Shown here: positions 8,784-16,933 of the stretch, piece after piece
How the letters are laid out: the number at the start of each line of letters is the position of its first letter
Position numbering within the stretch: position 1 is the first letter of the stretch
Assembly: GCF_014490725.1 (NCBI RefSeq)
Contig: NZ_JACOQL010000004.1
Span: 434,001-498,000 of the forward strand
Reading direction: 5' to 3'
Source of the DNA: Paracoccus amoyensis
Lineage (GTDB): Bacteria > Pseudomonadota > Alphaproteobacteria > Rhodobacterales > Rhodobacteraceae
DNA length: 64,000 nucleotides
Notes under the pieces: model-generated
The model's input: only the letters and a program-made list of their open reading frames with translations
Told to the model about the DNA's origin: nothing
Database searches by the model: none
Made by a program: the position numbers and the translations under genes

Positions 8784-9311
8784 ATGCCCAAGTTTCTGCG
8801 CCTGCGGAAGATTGCTGCCATCGCTGCGACCGTATCGTTCATTGGCCTCACCCAAGGAGTCGCGCAAGAGATGAGCCTGCCCGGAGGCTTCCGTCCGGGA
8901 AGTTCGCTTGATGAGGCTAAACATCACGCGGCTTCCCAAGGTTGGAAACTCGTTTCCCTGTCTGCGGAGCAGCCGTCCAGTTGGATTGTCTGGGATCAGA
9001 AGATCGGTCTGCACGTTTGTGACAATATTGTAGGTGGGATAAGTCAGAGCATACCCGGTGATGTCGACCAATTCGCACGGACGGTCTTCGAACATCAGCG
9101 CGAACGCGGGCAACCGAGTGTGCAGATTGTGACGTTCGCGACGGGATCCATACGAATTTCGAATATTGATGCCCGGTTCCCGGTGAAGGACGGCGTTGGC
9201 GTCGTCATTCAACTTGGCAGCACTGGGGGTGAGCTTGCTATTTCGTCTCATTACTATGCTGAGGGACGTTGTTCTGCTGAAAACCAAGCCTCGGTGCCCA
9301 ATGGTGGCTAG
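8784..9311 (+). CDS. Hypothetical secreted protein
   Basis: A 175-residue protein with a clear Sec signal peptide (basic MPKFLRLRK, hydrophobic IAAIAATVSFIGL, then Q-G-V-A-Q with cleavage near residue 28) and an AAGGAAG ribosome-binding site. The mature part has two Cys residues (CDNI and GRCSAE) that could form a periplasmic disulfide. I recognise no domain. The segment from about 8670 to 9430 is somewhat less GC-rich than its neighbours, which may suggest acquisition. A longer antisense frame exists but lacks such signals. Confidence 0.7.
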   Translation: MPKFLRLRKIAAIAATVSFIGLTQGVAQEMSLPGGFRPGSSLDEAKHHAASQGWKLVSLSAEQPSSWIVWDQKIGLHVCDNIVGGISQSIPGDVDQFARTVFEHQRERGQPSVQIVTFATGSIRISNIDARFPVKDGVGVVIQLGSTGGELAISSHYYAEGRCSAENQASVPNGG

Positions 9312-9430
9312 GGGTCAGGCCGCGAATTGCTCTGACGAAGCGTGCCGCGCGAGACGGCCCGGGACAAGCCAGCTTAGGGTGGCCCCAAATCTTCCGCGAC
9401 GCCGCAGCCACTCTGCTGTAACTTCGCATC

Positions 9431-10519
9431 ATGCAGCACCACTCCATCACATCCTACCGTAAAATCATCCATATCGACATGGATGCCTTTTACGCGTCGG
9501 TCGAGCAGCGCGATCATCCCGAATTGCGCGGCAAGCCGGTGGCCGTGGGCGGGTCAAGCCTGCGTGGTGTGGTGGCGGCGGCCAGTTACGAGGCGCGGGT
9601 GTTCGGGGTGCGATCTGCCATGCCGTCGGTTACGGCGGCGCGGCTTTGTCCCGATCTGATCTTCGTCAAGCATCGCTTTGACGTTTACCGTGCTGTCAGC
9701 GGGCAGATCCGCGACATATTTGCCGATTACACGCCGCTGATCGAGCCGCTGTCGCTGGACGAGGCTTATCTGGACGTGACCGACCACCTGTGGCCCGGCC
9801 AGACCGCGACGCAGGTGGCACGCGAAATCCGCGCCCGGATCAAGGAGACAACCCAACTGACGGCCAGCGCGGGCGTCAGCTATAACAAGTTTCTGGCGAA
9901 GCTTGCCTCGGATCAGAACAAGCCGGATGGGCTATGCGTCATCACGCCCGACAAAGGGCCGGATTTCGTGCTGTCGCTGTCCGTCGGCAAGTTTCACGGC
10001 GTAGGCCCAGCGACCGTGAAAAAGATGAACGCCATGGGCATCCATACCGGCGCGGACCTGCGCGCGCAGGAATTAGAGTTTCTGCGCCGCCGCTTTGGCA
10101 AGTCGGGGCAATATTACTGGAATATCTCTCGTGGGATTGACCACCGGCAGGTGCGGCCTGACCGTATTCGCAAATCGGTCGGCGCCGAGAATACCTATTT
10201 CACCGATCTGATGACGCTGGATGAATGCTATCAGGCACTGGCCCCGCTTGCCGACAAGGTCTGGCGGCATGTCAGCAAGCATGAATTGCAGGGGCGAACG
10301 GTGACATTGAAGGTCAAGTTCGCGGATTTTCAGCAAGTCACCCGCGCCCGCACGCTGCATCATTCGGTCGGCTCAGAGCAGGAATTGCTATCCATCGCGC
10401 ATGAGCTTGCGACCCTTGTCCTGCCCGACCCGCGCGGCGCCCGTCTGCTGGGGATCACCCTGTCCGGTTTTGACCATGAAGAGCCACGAGACGACGCCCA
10501 GTTGGATCTGTTTGACTAA
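9431..10519 (+). CDS. dinB: DNA polymerase IV (Y-family)
   Basis: An error-prone translesion polymerase of 362 residues. The first catalytic carboxylate motif IHIDMDAFYASVEQRD lies near residues 13-28 and the second, LSLDEAYLDVTD, at about residues 107-118; the SAGVSYNKFLAKLASD block and the C-terminal little-finger domain follow. The C-terminal end QLDLFD resembles the beta-clamp-binding motif (QLxLF) used by Pol IV. A 13-bp tandem repeat and a tRNA-Met lie just downstream. Confidence 0.96.
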   Translation: MQHHSITSYRKIIHIDMDAFYASVEQRDHPELRGKPVAVGGSSLRGVVAAASYEARVFGVRSAMPSVTAARLCPDLIFVKHRFDVYRAVSGQIRDIFADYTPLIEPLSLDEAYLDVTDHLWPGQTATQVAREIRARIKETTQLTASAGVSYNKFLAKLASDQNKPDGLCVITPDKGPDFVLSLSVGKFHGVGPATVKKMNAMGIHTGADLRAQELEFLRRRFGKSGQYYWNISRGIDHRQVRPDRIRKSVGAENTYFTDLMTLDECYQALAPLADKVWRHVSKHELQGRTVTLKVKFADFQQVTRARTLHHSVGSEQELLSIAHELATLVLPDPRGARLLGITLSGFDHEEPRDDAQLDLFD

Positions 10520-10526
10520 ATCTATC

Positions 10527-10552
10527 GGGCGGCGACAGCGGGCGGCGACAGC
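10527..10552. repeat. 13-bp tandem direct repeat
   Basis: GGGCGGCGACAGC occurs twice in perfect tandem directly after the dinB stop codon. It is probably a slippage duplication and no function is visible. Confidence 0.5.
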
Positions 10553-10631
10553 CGAAGCCCTTGGTCGGGCAGCGCAAGGATCATCAGACGGCAGGGCGTC
10601 AGGTTTGATCTGCATTGGTCATCGAAAGAAA

Positions 10632-10708
10632 TGGTAGCGGAGGAGGGATTTGAACCCCCGACACAAGGATTATGATTCCTCTGCTCTAACCAACTGAGCT
10701 ACTCCGCC
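10632..10708 (-). tRNA. tRNA-Met (CAT), elongator type
   Basis: On the minus strand the 77-base sequence folds as a complete cloverleaf: acceptor GGCGGAG / CTCCGCT, D arm GCTC/GAGC with AGTTGGTTA loop, anticodon stem GAGGA/TCCTT with loop ATCATAA (anticodon CAT), T arm with GGTTCAAATCC, discriminator A and encoded CCA. The body resembles alphaproteobacterial elongator tRNA-Met rather than tRNA-Ile2, though a CAT anticodon alone does not separate the two. Confidence 0.95.
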
Positions 10709-10829
10709 ACGGGTGCGAGCGATCTAAGGGAGGGGGCAGGTAGCGTCAAGCGCTTTTCTGCACCTTTTTTCTGGAATGCTGCAGAAAGTCGTCTTGGGTT
10801 GCCGCAGGACGAACCCGGATAAGGCAATG

Positions 10830-10867
10830 AAAAATGGCAGGGGCGATTGACGCCACCTGCCATTTTT
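10830..10867 (-). terminator. Rho-independent terminator of gltX
   Basis: A 12-bp stem, AAAAATGGCAGG (10830-10841) / CCTGCCATTTTT (10856-10867), with a nested GGCG/CGCC, lies just after the gltX stop. Read on the minus strand it ends in a T-run, as expected for an intrinsic terminator. Confidence 0.8.
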
Positions 10868-10888
10868 GGATCGACATGACGTTCGCCC

Positions 10889-12214
10889 TTAACCGCGGGC
10901 GCGAACCACTTGCAAAAGCGGCATCACATCCGCCATTTCGGGACCATGTGCCTGACCCGTCAGCGCCTTGCGCAGCGGCATGAACAGGCTTTTGCCCTTG
11001 CGGCCCGTCGCCTCTTTCACCTGCGCGGTCCACTCGCCCCAGGTGGCGTCGGAATAAGGCGGCGGCGGCAGCAGTTTCATCGCCTCGGCAATGAAGTCTG
11101 CATCATCGGCTGCAATCTGCGGCTCGGCACCTTGGCTGAAGATCGTCCACCATGCCGACAGATCATCCAGCCGGGTGATGTTTTGCGACGCAACCTTCCA
11201 GAAGCGTTCGGCCAGATCGTCCGGCACGCCCAACGCCGCGATGCGATCCTTGACCGCATCGAAGGGCAAATGCTGGTTCCGCTCTCGCGTCAGCGGCCAC
11301 AGGTCTTCGGCATCAAATTTCGTGGGCGATGCACCGAAATGCGACAGATCGAAGCCATCCGCCAATTCCTCAAGGGTCATCTTCAGTTCGACCGGCTGGC
11401 TGGAACCAAGCCGGGCCATCATCGACACCAACGCTTCGGGGGCGACACCGGATTCGCGCAGATCGCGGATCGACAGGGCGCCGATACGCTTTGACAGCTC
11501 TTCGCCCTTGGCGCCGGTCAACAGGCTGTGATGGCCGAAGTTCGGAACATTGCCGCCCATGGCCCTGATGATCTGAATTTGCGTCGCGGTATTCGTGACG
11601 TGATCGGCGCCGCGAACAATATCCGTGACGCCCATATCGACATCATCGACCACGCTGGCAAAGGTATACAGCACCTGACCGTCAGCGCGGATCAGCACCG
11701 GATCACTGACCGATGCAGCGTCGATGGAAATATCGCCCAGAATGCCGTCTTTCCACTCGATCCGTTCTTGATCCAGCTTGAATCGCCAGTATCCCTCGCG
11801 CCCCTCGGCACGAAGTTTTTCCTTTTCAGCGTCCGTCAGGTTCAGGCCAGCGCGGTCATAGACCGGCGGCTTGCCCATGTTCAGCTGCTTTTTCCGCTTC
11901 AGGTCCAGCTCGGTCGGGGTTTCGAACACCTCATACAGATGCCCGCTGGCGCGAAGCTGATCTGCGACCTCGGCATAGCGGTCCAGCCGCAACGACTGAC
12001 GCTCGACCCGGTCCCAGGTCAGGCCAAGCCATTCCAGATCGCGTTTGATGCCATCGACATATTCTTCTTTCGAGCGTTCCCGATCGGTATCGTCCAGACG
12101 CAGAATGAAGGTGCCCCCGGCCTTGCGCGCGATCATATAGTTGAACAACGCGGCGCGCAGGTTGCCGACGTGGATATGGCCTGTGGGTGACGGTGCAAAG
12201 CGGGTGGTGGTCAT
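10889..12214 (-). CDS. gltX: Glutamate-tRNA ligase
   Basis: Charges tRNA with glutamate. The start at 12214 gives MTTTRFAPSPTGHIHVGNLR, the class I HIGH-type motif (here HVGN), with AGGAGA seven bases upstream; the longer open frame beginning at 12505 is spurious and overlaps the opposite-strand zincin gene. The KMSKS-type loop appears as ELSKRIG. At 441 residues it is near the short end of bacterial GluRS. Many alphaproteobacteria carry two gltX genes, and this could be either a discriminating or non-discriminating form. An intrinsic terminator follows. Confidence 0.95.
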   Translation of the reverse strand: MTTTRFAPSPTGHIHVGNLRAALFNYMIARKAGGTFILRLDDTDRERSKEEYVDGIKRDLEWLGLTWDRVERQSLRLDRYAEVADQLRASGHLYEVFETPTELDLKRKKQLNMGKPPVYDRAGLNLTDAEKEKLRAEGREGYWRFKLDQERIEWKDGILGDISIDAASVSDPVLIRADGQVLYTFASVVDDVDMGVTDIVRGADHVTNTATQIQIIRAMGGNVPNFGHHSLLTGAKGEELSKRIGALSIRDLRESGVAPEALVSMMARLGSSQPVELKMTLEELADGFDLSHFGASPTKFDAEDLWPLTRERNQHLPFDAVKDRIAALGVPDDLAERFWKVASQNITRLDDLSAWWTIFSQGAEPQIAADDADFIAEAMKLLPPPPYSDATWGEWTAQVKEATGRKGKSLFMPLRKALTGQAHGPEMADVMPLLQVVRARG

Positions 12215-12293
12215 GAGGCGTCTCCTGTTGCCGGTTGCTCTTTCACAGACTGCGATTTTTGTCCATATCAAGGGCGGTATGCAGGAGGCGCGG

Positions 12294-12701
12294 ATGAGCG
12301 ATTTGACCACCAAGAAGGCCCCGACCGAGGCTGAAATCGAAGCGATGGCCCGCGCGGCGCTGGAAGCGCTGCCTGCCGAATTCGCGGCCCTTGCGCGCGA
12401 CGTGGCCATTCGTGTCGAAGATTTCGCCCCCGAAGATTTGCTGGACGAAATGCAGATCGACGATCCCTTCGACCTGACAGGTCTGTATGACGGTATCCCC
12501 GTCACGGAAAAATCCGTTTCGGATCAACCCGGTGGACCGGATATCGTCTGGCTGTTCCGTCGTCCACTACTGGACGAATGGGCGGCGCGCGGCAATGTCA
12601 GTCTTGGCGAATTGGTGAACCATGTTGTTGTTCATGAGTTGGCCCATCACTTTGGCTGGTCCGATGATGACATCGCGAAGATCGACAGATGGTGGGAATG
12701 A
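12294..12701 (+). CDS. Zincin-like metallopeptidase family protein (COG3824 type)
   Basis: A 135-residue cytoplasmic protein with the zinc-binding HELAHHFGWSDDD motif at about residues 114-126, characteristic of the small zincin-like COG3824 family. The start at 12294 (MSDLTTKKAP) is set by a strong AGGAGG six bases upstream; longer frames run into the opposite gltX promoter. The stop overlaps the pfkB start by ATGA, so the two genes are coupled. The physiological substrate of the family is not known. Confidence 0.88.
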   Translation: MSDLTTKKAPTEAEIEAMARAALEALPAEFAALARDVAIRVEDFAPEDLLDEMQIDDPFDLTGLYDGIPVTEKSVSDQPGGPDIVWLFRRPLLDEWAARGNVSLGELVNHVVVHELAHHFGWSDDDIAKIDRWWE

Positions 12702-13651
12702 TCGAACAGCAGCCGATTTTAACAGTCACATTGAATCCGGCACTTGATCTGTCGACGGCAGCCGATGAGGTGCGTCCCGATCTGAAACTGCGTTGCGATA
12801 AGCCGGTGGTTGATCCCGGCGGTGGCGGGATCAATGTCAGCCGCGCCATCAAGATCATCGGTGGCCAATCCACCGCGATGGTCGCGCTTGGCGGCGCGAC
12901 CGGCACACGCATCGCTGAAATGCTGAAATCCGACGGGTTGCAGATCCTGCGGCTGACCGCGCCGGGCGAAACCCGGCAATCGTTGGCGGTGACGGATCGC
13001 GCGACCGGCGGGCAGTTTCGCTTTGTTCTGCCGGGACCCGAATGGCACAAGGCGCATCTGGCCGACAGCATGGCAGCAATTGCCGAGGCCGCGCGCGTCG
13101 GGGGATGGGTCGTCGTCTCTGGCTCTCATCCGCCGGGCGTCGCCCCGGGGTTTGAACAGATGTTGACCGTGCGTTTGAAAGACGGGCGGGCCAAGCTGCT
13201 GGTGGACACCTCGGGCGACGCGTTGCGGGCGTTGGCAGGGTCTTCGACGCCCGTCGATGTGTTGCGCATGGACAGCCATGAAGCGCAGGAACTGGCGGGT
13301 CGCGATCTGCCGCTGCGCAGCGATAGTGCGGCCTTTGCGGCCAGTCTGGTGCGGGATGGTGCGGCCAGATCGGTGATCGTCGCGCGCGGTGCCGATGGAT
13401 CGGTGATCGCTGGCGCGGATGGTGCATGGCACGCCGAGGCGACCCAGGTGAAGGTGGTCAGCGCGGTTGGTGCGGGGGACAGTTTCGTGGCCGGTTTCGT
13501 GCTGGCGATGGCTCGTGACTGGTCGGTCGAAGAAGCGCTTGCCCTTGGCGCAGCGGCTGCGTCTGCGGCCGTCATGACGCCGGCAACGGAACTGTGCCAT
13601 GCTCATCATGTCGATGAATTTTATGCAGGGCGTGTGGTGACGCGACTGTAA
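12698..13651 (+). CDS. pfkB: PfkB-family sugar kinase, 6-phosphofructokinase-2-like
   Basis: A 317-residue ribokinase-fold enzyme expected to phosphorylate fructose 6-phosphate or a related sugar phosphate. The N-terminus TVTLNPALDLS, the GGGGINVSRAI motif (about residues 40-50) and the GAGDSFVAGF catalytic loop with the Asp base (about residues 259-268) match E. coli Pfk-2 closely in layout; 1-phosphofructokinase and tagatose-6-phosphate kinase are alternatives. The start at 12698 uses the ATGA overlap with the zincin gene. Confidence 0.87.
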   Translation: MIEQQPILTVTLNPALDLSTAADEVRPDLKLRCDKPVVDPGGGGINVSRAIKIIGGQSTAMVALGGATGTRIAEMLKSDGLQILRLTAPGETRQSLAVTDRATGGQFRFVLPGPEWHKAHLADSMAAIAEAARVGGWVVVSGSHPPGVAPGFEQMLTVRLKDGRAKLLVDTSGDALRALAGSSTPVDVLRMDSHEAQELAGRDLPLRSDSAAFAASLVRDGAARSVIVARGADGSVIAGADGAWHAEATQVKVVSAVGAGDSFVAGFVLAMARDWSVEEALALGAAAASAAVMTPATELCHAHHVDEFYAGRVVTRL

Positions 13652-13674
13652 TGAAATGATTTCGCAATCAAAAA

Positions 13675-13694
13675 GGCCGTCCCAAGGGACGGCC
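13675..13694 (-). terminator. Intrinsic terminator
   Basis: Stem GGCCGTCC / GGACGGCC with a CAAG loop lies between the convergent pfkB and the gene at 13719. On the minus strand it is followed by TTTTTGATT, so it fits best as terminator of the minus-strand gene, and it may also stop pfkB transcripts. Confidence 0.8.
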
Positions 13695-13718
13695 TGTAAA
13701 ATCGGATCAATCTGAAGA

Positions 13719-14045
13719 TCAAGCGGCCTCGGCTTCTTCCGCTTCGGCGGCCATGCGCCGCTCACTCTCTTCGCGCGACAGCGCGACCGAGGTCCGAACG
13801 CCCTTGGACACGAATTCCATCAAGCCTTTGACAACCCGTTCATTCGGGTCGATGCCAGCACAGGACAACACTTCACGACCGTCGCGCGAACGCGCCCAGC
13901 GGGCAATCTGTTCAGGGCCGTTGCCATATTTCTTGTCATCCGCAATGGCGTCATCCAGCGCAGCCAGGACGACAGCGGCAAAAAGCTTGCGAGCACGCTG
14001 GCCTTGTTCAAAATTAAAAGCCGAACCGTCAACAAAATCGCGCAT
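13719..14045 (-). CDS. Conserved small protein (DUF6280-like)
   Basis: A 108-residue cytoplasmic protein, beginning MRDFVDGSAFNFEQG and ending in an Ala/Glu-rich tail. It contains a WARSRDGREVLSCAGID segment with a single Cys. I recall close relatives annotated as DUF6280 in Rhodobacteraceae; no function is known. It is probably monocistronic, with its own terminator. Confidence 0.75.
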   Translation of the reverse strand: MRDFVDGSAFNFEQGQRARKLFAAVVLAALDDAIADDKKYGNGPEQIARWARSRDGREVLSCAGIDPNERVVKGLMEFVSKGVRTSVALSREESERRMAAEAEEAEAA

Positions 14046-14404
14046 ATCATTCGTCCATTCTTACTTGGCCCGGCAGAAGCCGAAGCCATCAGGGATGACC
14101 GCTGGTCAGCCCTTGGTTTTATTTTCCGTTTCTCCGACGGTGCCGTCTGCAATAGACGAAAACGACGGCGATTCGGTATTCCCTCACGTGCATGTCTGCC
14201 ATGCTTATTCTGCATGACGTGCAAAAAAGCATAGAATTTTGATGTCGACCTGTCTATTTCGGCAGGTTTTCGCCACCGGGGTAACTTGACAACACCCGAA
14301 AACCGATTTGGTTGCCTTGGGTGTCAGCCGTCGATATAGGTTCGCGACCAAATCATTCAACGTTGGAATGGTTAAAATCCCCATAATCTCTAAGAGTTTT
14401 TTGA
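14046..14404. other. Intergenic region upstream of efp
   Basis: About 360 bases between divergent genes, AT-richer than the flanks. I see no gene. A TTGACA hexamer lies at 14287-14292 but without a good -10 at normal spacing. The region probably holds the efp promoter and that of the small gene at 13719. Confidence 0.45.
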
Positions 14405-14968
14405 ATGCCAAAGATCAACGGCAATGAAATCCGCCCCGGATATGTTCTGGAGCATGACGGCGGCCTGTGGGCTGCGGTCAAGGTTAACCACGTCAAGCCG
14501 GGCAAGGGCGGCGCATTCGCGCAGGTCGAGCTGAAGAACCTGCGCGATGGCCGCAAGCTGAACGAGCGTTTCCGCAGCGAAGATAAGGTTGAGCGTGTCT
14601 CGCTTGAAAACAAAGACCAGCAATTTCTGTATGAAACCGACGGAAAGCTGGTTTTCATGGATAGCGAAACCTTTGAGCAGACCGAGTTGGACGCCGATCT
14701 TCTGGGCGAGCGTCGTCCCTTTCTGCAAGACGGCATGACTGCGAAAATCGAATACTATGGCGATGAACCGCTGTCGGTTGCCTTACCGCAAAAAGTGATT
14801 TGCAAGGTTGTGGAAACCGAGCCTGTCGTCAAAGGTCAGACCGCTGCGAACAGCTTTAAGCCAGCCATTCTGGATAACGGTCTGCGCCTGATGATCCCGC
14901 CCTTCGTCGGCGAAGGCGAAGATATCGTCGTGCATACCGAGACGATGGAATACAGCGAACGCGCCTGA
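14405..14968 (+). CDS. efp: Translation elongation factor P
   Basis: Relieves ribosome stalling at polyproline stretches. The 187-residue protein has three domains as usual. The N-terminal domain carries the KPGKGGAF loop (about residues 33-40) whose Lys is modified in many bacteria. The C-terminal domain has the family motif [20 protein letters not shown]. No epmA/epmB modification genes are in the window. The ribosome-binding site is weak. An inverted repeat follows that may terminate transcription. Confidence 0.97.
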   Translation: MPKINGNEIRPGYVLEHDGGLWAAVKVNHVKPGKGGAFAQVELKNLRDGRKLNERFRSEDKVERVSLENKDQQFLYETDGKLVFMDSETFEQTELDADLLGERRPFLQDGMTAKIEYYGDEPLSVALPQKVICKVVETEPVVKGQTAANSFKPAILDNGLRLMIPPFVGEGEDIVVHTETMEYSERA

Positions 14969-14996
14969 CCGGCCTGCCTGTTGTTTGTGCAGAATT

Positions 14997-15024
14997 ATGC
15001 CTCGCGAAAACAGTCGCGGGGCAT
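14997..15024 (+). terminator. Probable terminator of efp
   Basis: An 11-bp stem, ATGCCTCGCGA / TCGCGGGGCAT with loop AAACAG and one G-T pair, follows efp. The downstream T-content (ATTTG) is weak. Confidence 0.55.
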
Positions 15025-15073
15025 ATTTGCCCCAAGCATTGCGAACCCGCCACGCTTCAGCCATCAGGATGAC

Positions 15074-15628
15074 ATGACCACAGACCACATCACCCCTGAC
15101 GAACTGGCCGTGGCGATGCCGCATATTCTGGCAGCCCCCAAGGATGACAGCAGGGTTGAATGCCTGTGCTTTCGCCCGGCCTATAATCTGCGCATCTTTC
15201 CAGATAACCTGACGCTGACACGCGATCAGGGCATTCCGGGCGAGCGTTGGATGACAGCGCCTTGGATGAAGCTGGCCGATGGTCGTCCCGATCCCCGAAT
15301 TCAGGTGTCGATATTGCCGTTGAGGGTGATGGATACGGTCTGGCGCGACCGCAAAGGCACGCCGCATCCGGGTGATCCAATCATTTGCGATCTGGATATG
15401 TCCGAGGAAAACCTGCCAGCGGGAAGCTTGTTGCAGGTCGGTTCTGCCATCATCCGTGTGTCTGACGTGTTCAATGATGGTTGCGTGAAATGGAAGGCCC
15501 GCTATGGCGCTGCAGCCAAGGATTGGATCGTGGATAACATGCCACTGCGCCTGCGGGGCATCCTGTGTTCGATCGAGCGCGACGGAGAGGTGCGCCTTGG
15601 CGATCCGGTGCGCAAGTTGGCGGGATAA
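15074..15628 (+). CDS. MOSC-domain protein
   Basis: A 184-residue protein resembling MOSC domains, which carry sulfur on a conserved Cys in molybdenum-cofactor-related reactions. It has the DQGIPGERWM segment (equivalent to the GIxGDR motif) and FNDGCVKWKARYG, where the Cys corresponds to the conserved MOSC Cys. The start at 15074 is preceded by AGGA; a longer frame from 14981 would cross the efp hairpin. No molybdenum enzyme is encoded nearby, so the substrate is unknown. Confidence 0.8.
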   Translation: MTTDHITPDELAVAMPHILAAPKDDSRVECLCFRPAYNLRIFPDNLTLTRDQGIPGERWMTAPWMKLADGRPDPRIQVSILPLRVMDTVWRDRKGTPHPGDPIICDLDMSEENLPAGSLLQVGSAIIRVSDVFNDGCVKWKARYGAAAKDWIVDNMPLRLRGILCSIERDGEVRLGDPVRKLAG

Positions 15629-15735
15629 GCCCAACAAGATACGGGCAAAGCATACATCACCCACATTGCTCTATGGCCGCAGCCGATCGGCAGGACCGGC
15701 TGCGAAACGGATCGGATAACGGCGTCTGACATAGG

Positions 15736-15820
15736 TGGTGCGGGCGGCGGGAGTCGAACCCGCACGGGCCAGGCCCTAGCGATTTTAAGTCGCTTGTGTC
15801 TACCGTTCCACCACGCCCGC
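15736..15820 (-). tRNA. tRNA-Leu (TAA)
   Basis: The 85-base minus-strand sequence has acceptor GCGGGCG / CGCCCGC, a type II variable arm (TAGGGCCTGGCCCG region), anticodon stem AGCGA/TCGCT with loop CTTAAAA (anticodon TAA), a T arm with GGTTCGACTCC, and encoded CCA. The long variable arm and anticodon fit leucine. Confidence 0.95.
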
Positions 15821-15924
15821 AAGGTTAAGGGCTTGCCTTGACCTATTCATCGTCGCTACCCAAGCCGGTCTGGATTGGCAAGCCCAACTGGCGGCCCCGT
15901 CGTGGTCAAAGGGCCGTCAGTGGT

Positions 15925-16845
15925 TCAGTAGCTGCGGGTTGGACGATCAAAAACCTTGCGACCCATCAGGCTGCCGACCAGATCGACCATCAGCTTGGCC
16001 GTGCGGCCGCGTTCGTCCAGAAACGGGTTCAGTTCGACCAGATCTAGCGATGTGACCAGCCCGGATTCGTGCAACAGCTCCATCACCAAATGGGCTTCGC
16101 GGAATGTGGTACCACCGGGAACGGTCGTGCCAACCGCCGGGGCAATCGACGGGTCCAGAAAGTCGACATCCAGCGAAACATGCAGCATGCCATTTGCGGC
16201 ACGGACCTTTTCAAGAAATGTGCGCAGCGGCGCCACGATGCCTTGTTCGTCCAGAACCCGCATGTCATTGACCGCGATATCGCTTTGCTGCATTGCTTCG
16301 TGCTCTGCCGGATCGACGCTGCGAATACCGAACATGCAGATGTTTTCGCCGGGGACGGGGGCCGGGAAGGATGGGAAGGGGTCAAATCCCGGACGGCCAT
16401 TTGCATAGGCCATCGGCGTGCCATGCAAATTGCCCGAGGTGGTTGTTTCGACGGTGTGGAAATCGCTATGCGCGTCCAGCCAGATCACGAACAGCGGACG
16501 ACCGACGCTGGCCGCATAGGCCGCGACACCTGCCACAGATCCCAGTGCCAGCGAATGATCACCACCCATGATGATCGGCATGCCGTCGGCCATGGCGGTC
16601 TGTGTCGCCTCCCGCAGGGCGGCGGTCCAGGCAATGGTTTCGGGCAGATGGTGAACGGCGGGGTTGCTGCAGGTTTCGCCCGCAGGCTCGGCCGGGACCA
16701 CATCGCCGCGATCTTCGACGGTATGCCCCAACGAGGTCATGGTGTTTGCCAGGCCGGCCACGCGATAGGCCGCAGGCCCCATCAGACAGCCAAGGCGGCG
16801 CTGCCCTTCGTCGACCGGTGCGCCCAACAGGATGCAATGCGTCAT
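15925..16845 (-). CDS. rocF: Arginase
   Basis: Hydrolyses arginine to ornithine and urea. All manganese-binding motifs of the ureohydrolase family are present: GGDHSLALG, WLDAHSDFHT and SLDVDFLDPSIAP, with the DLVELNP block near the C-terminus. The 306-residue length is typical. The last two features separate arginases from agmatinases reasonably well. It lies downstream of the TonB receptor gene on the same strand, separated by a terminator hairpin. Confidence 0.94.
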   Translation of the reverse strand: MTHCILLGAPVDEGQRRLGCLMGPAAYRVAGLANTMTSLGHTVEDRGDVVPAEPAGETCSNPAVHHLPETIAWTAALREATQTAMADGMPIIMGGDHSLALGSVAGVAAYAASVGRPLFVIWLDAHSDFHTVETTTSGNLHGTPMAYANGRPGFDPFPSFPAPVPGENICMFGIRSVDPAEHEAMQQSDIAVNDMRVLDEQGIVAPLRTFLEKVRAANGMLHVSLDVDFLDPSIAPAVGTTVPGGTTFREAHLVMELLHESGLVTSLDLVELNPFLDERGRTAKLMVDLVGSLMGRKVFDRPTRSY

Positions 16846-16883
16846 CTCTGCTCCTTTTCAGAATTTCTGGGCCGACATAAAGA

Positions 16884-16915
16884 CGACCCGCCTGTGAAAG
16901 TCCACAGGCGGGTCG
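16884..16915 (-). terminator. Terminator after the TonB receptor gene
   Basis: A perfect 13-bp stem, CGACCCGCCTGTG / CACAGGCGGGTCG with a 6-base loop, lies between the receptor stop and the arginase start. On the minus strand it is followed by TCTTTAT. Confidence 0.75.
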
Positions 16916-16933
16916 CGGAACCTGTCAAAAGGA

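Noticed and set aside
8709..9287. A 192-codon minus-strand frame longer than the plus-strand gene at 8784
   Set aside because: The plus-strand gene has a signal peptide and ribosome-binding site; the antisense frame has neither.
12719..13765. A 348-codon minus-strand open frame
   Set aside because: It is antisense to pfkB and shows only low-complexity, Arg/His-rich sequence.
15678..15704. Inverted repeat CGCAGCCG / CGGCTGCG after the MOSC gene
   Set aside because: The stem is short with a long loop and no T-run; not strong enough to call a terminator.
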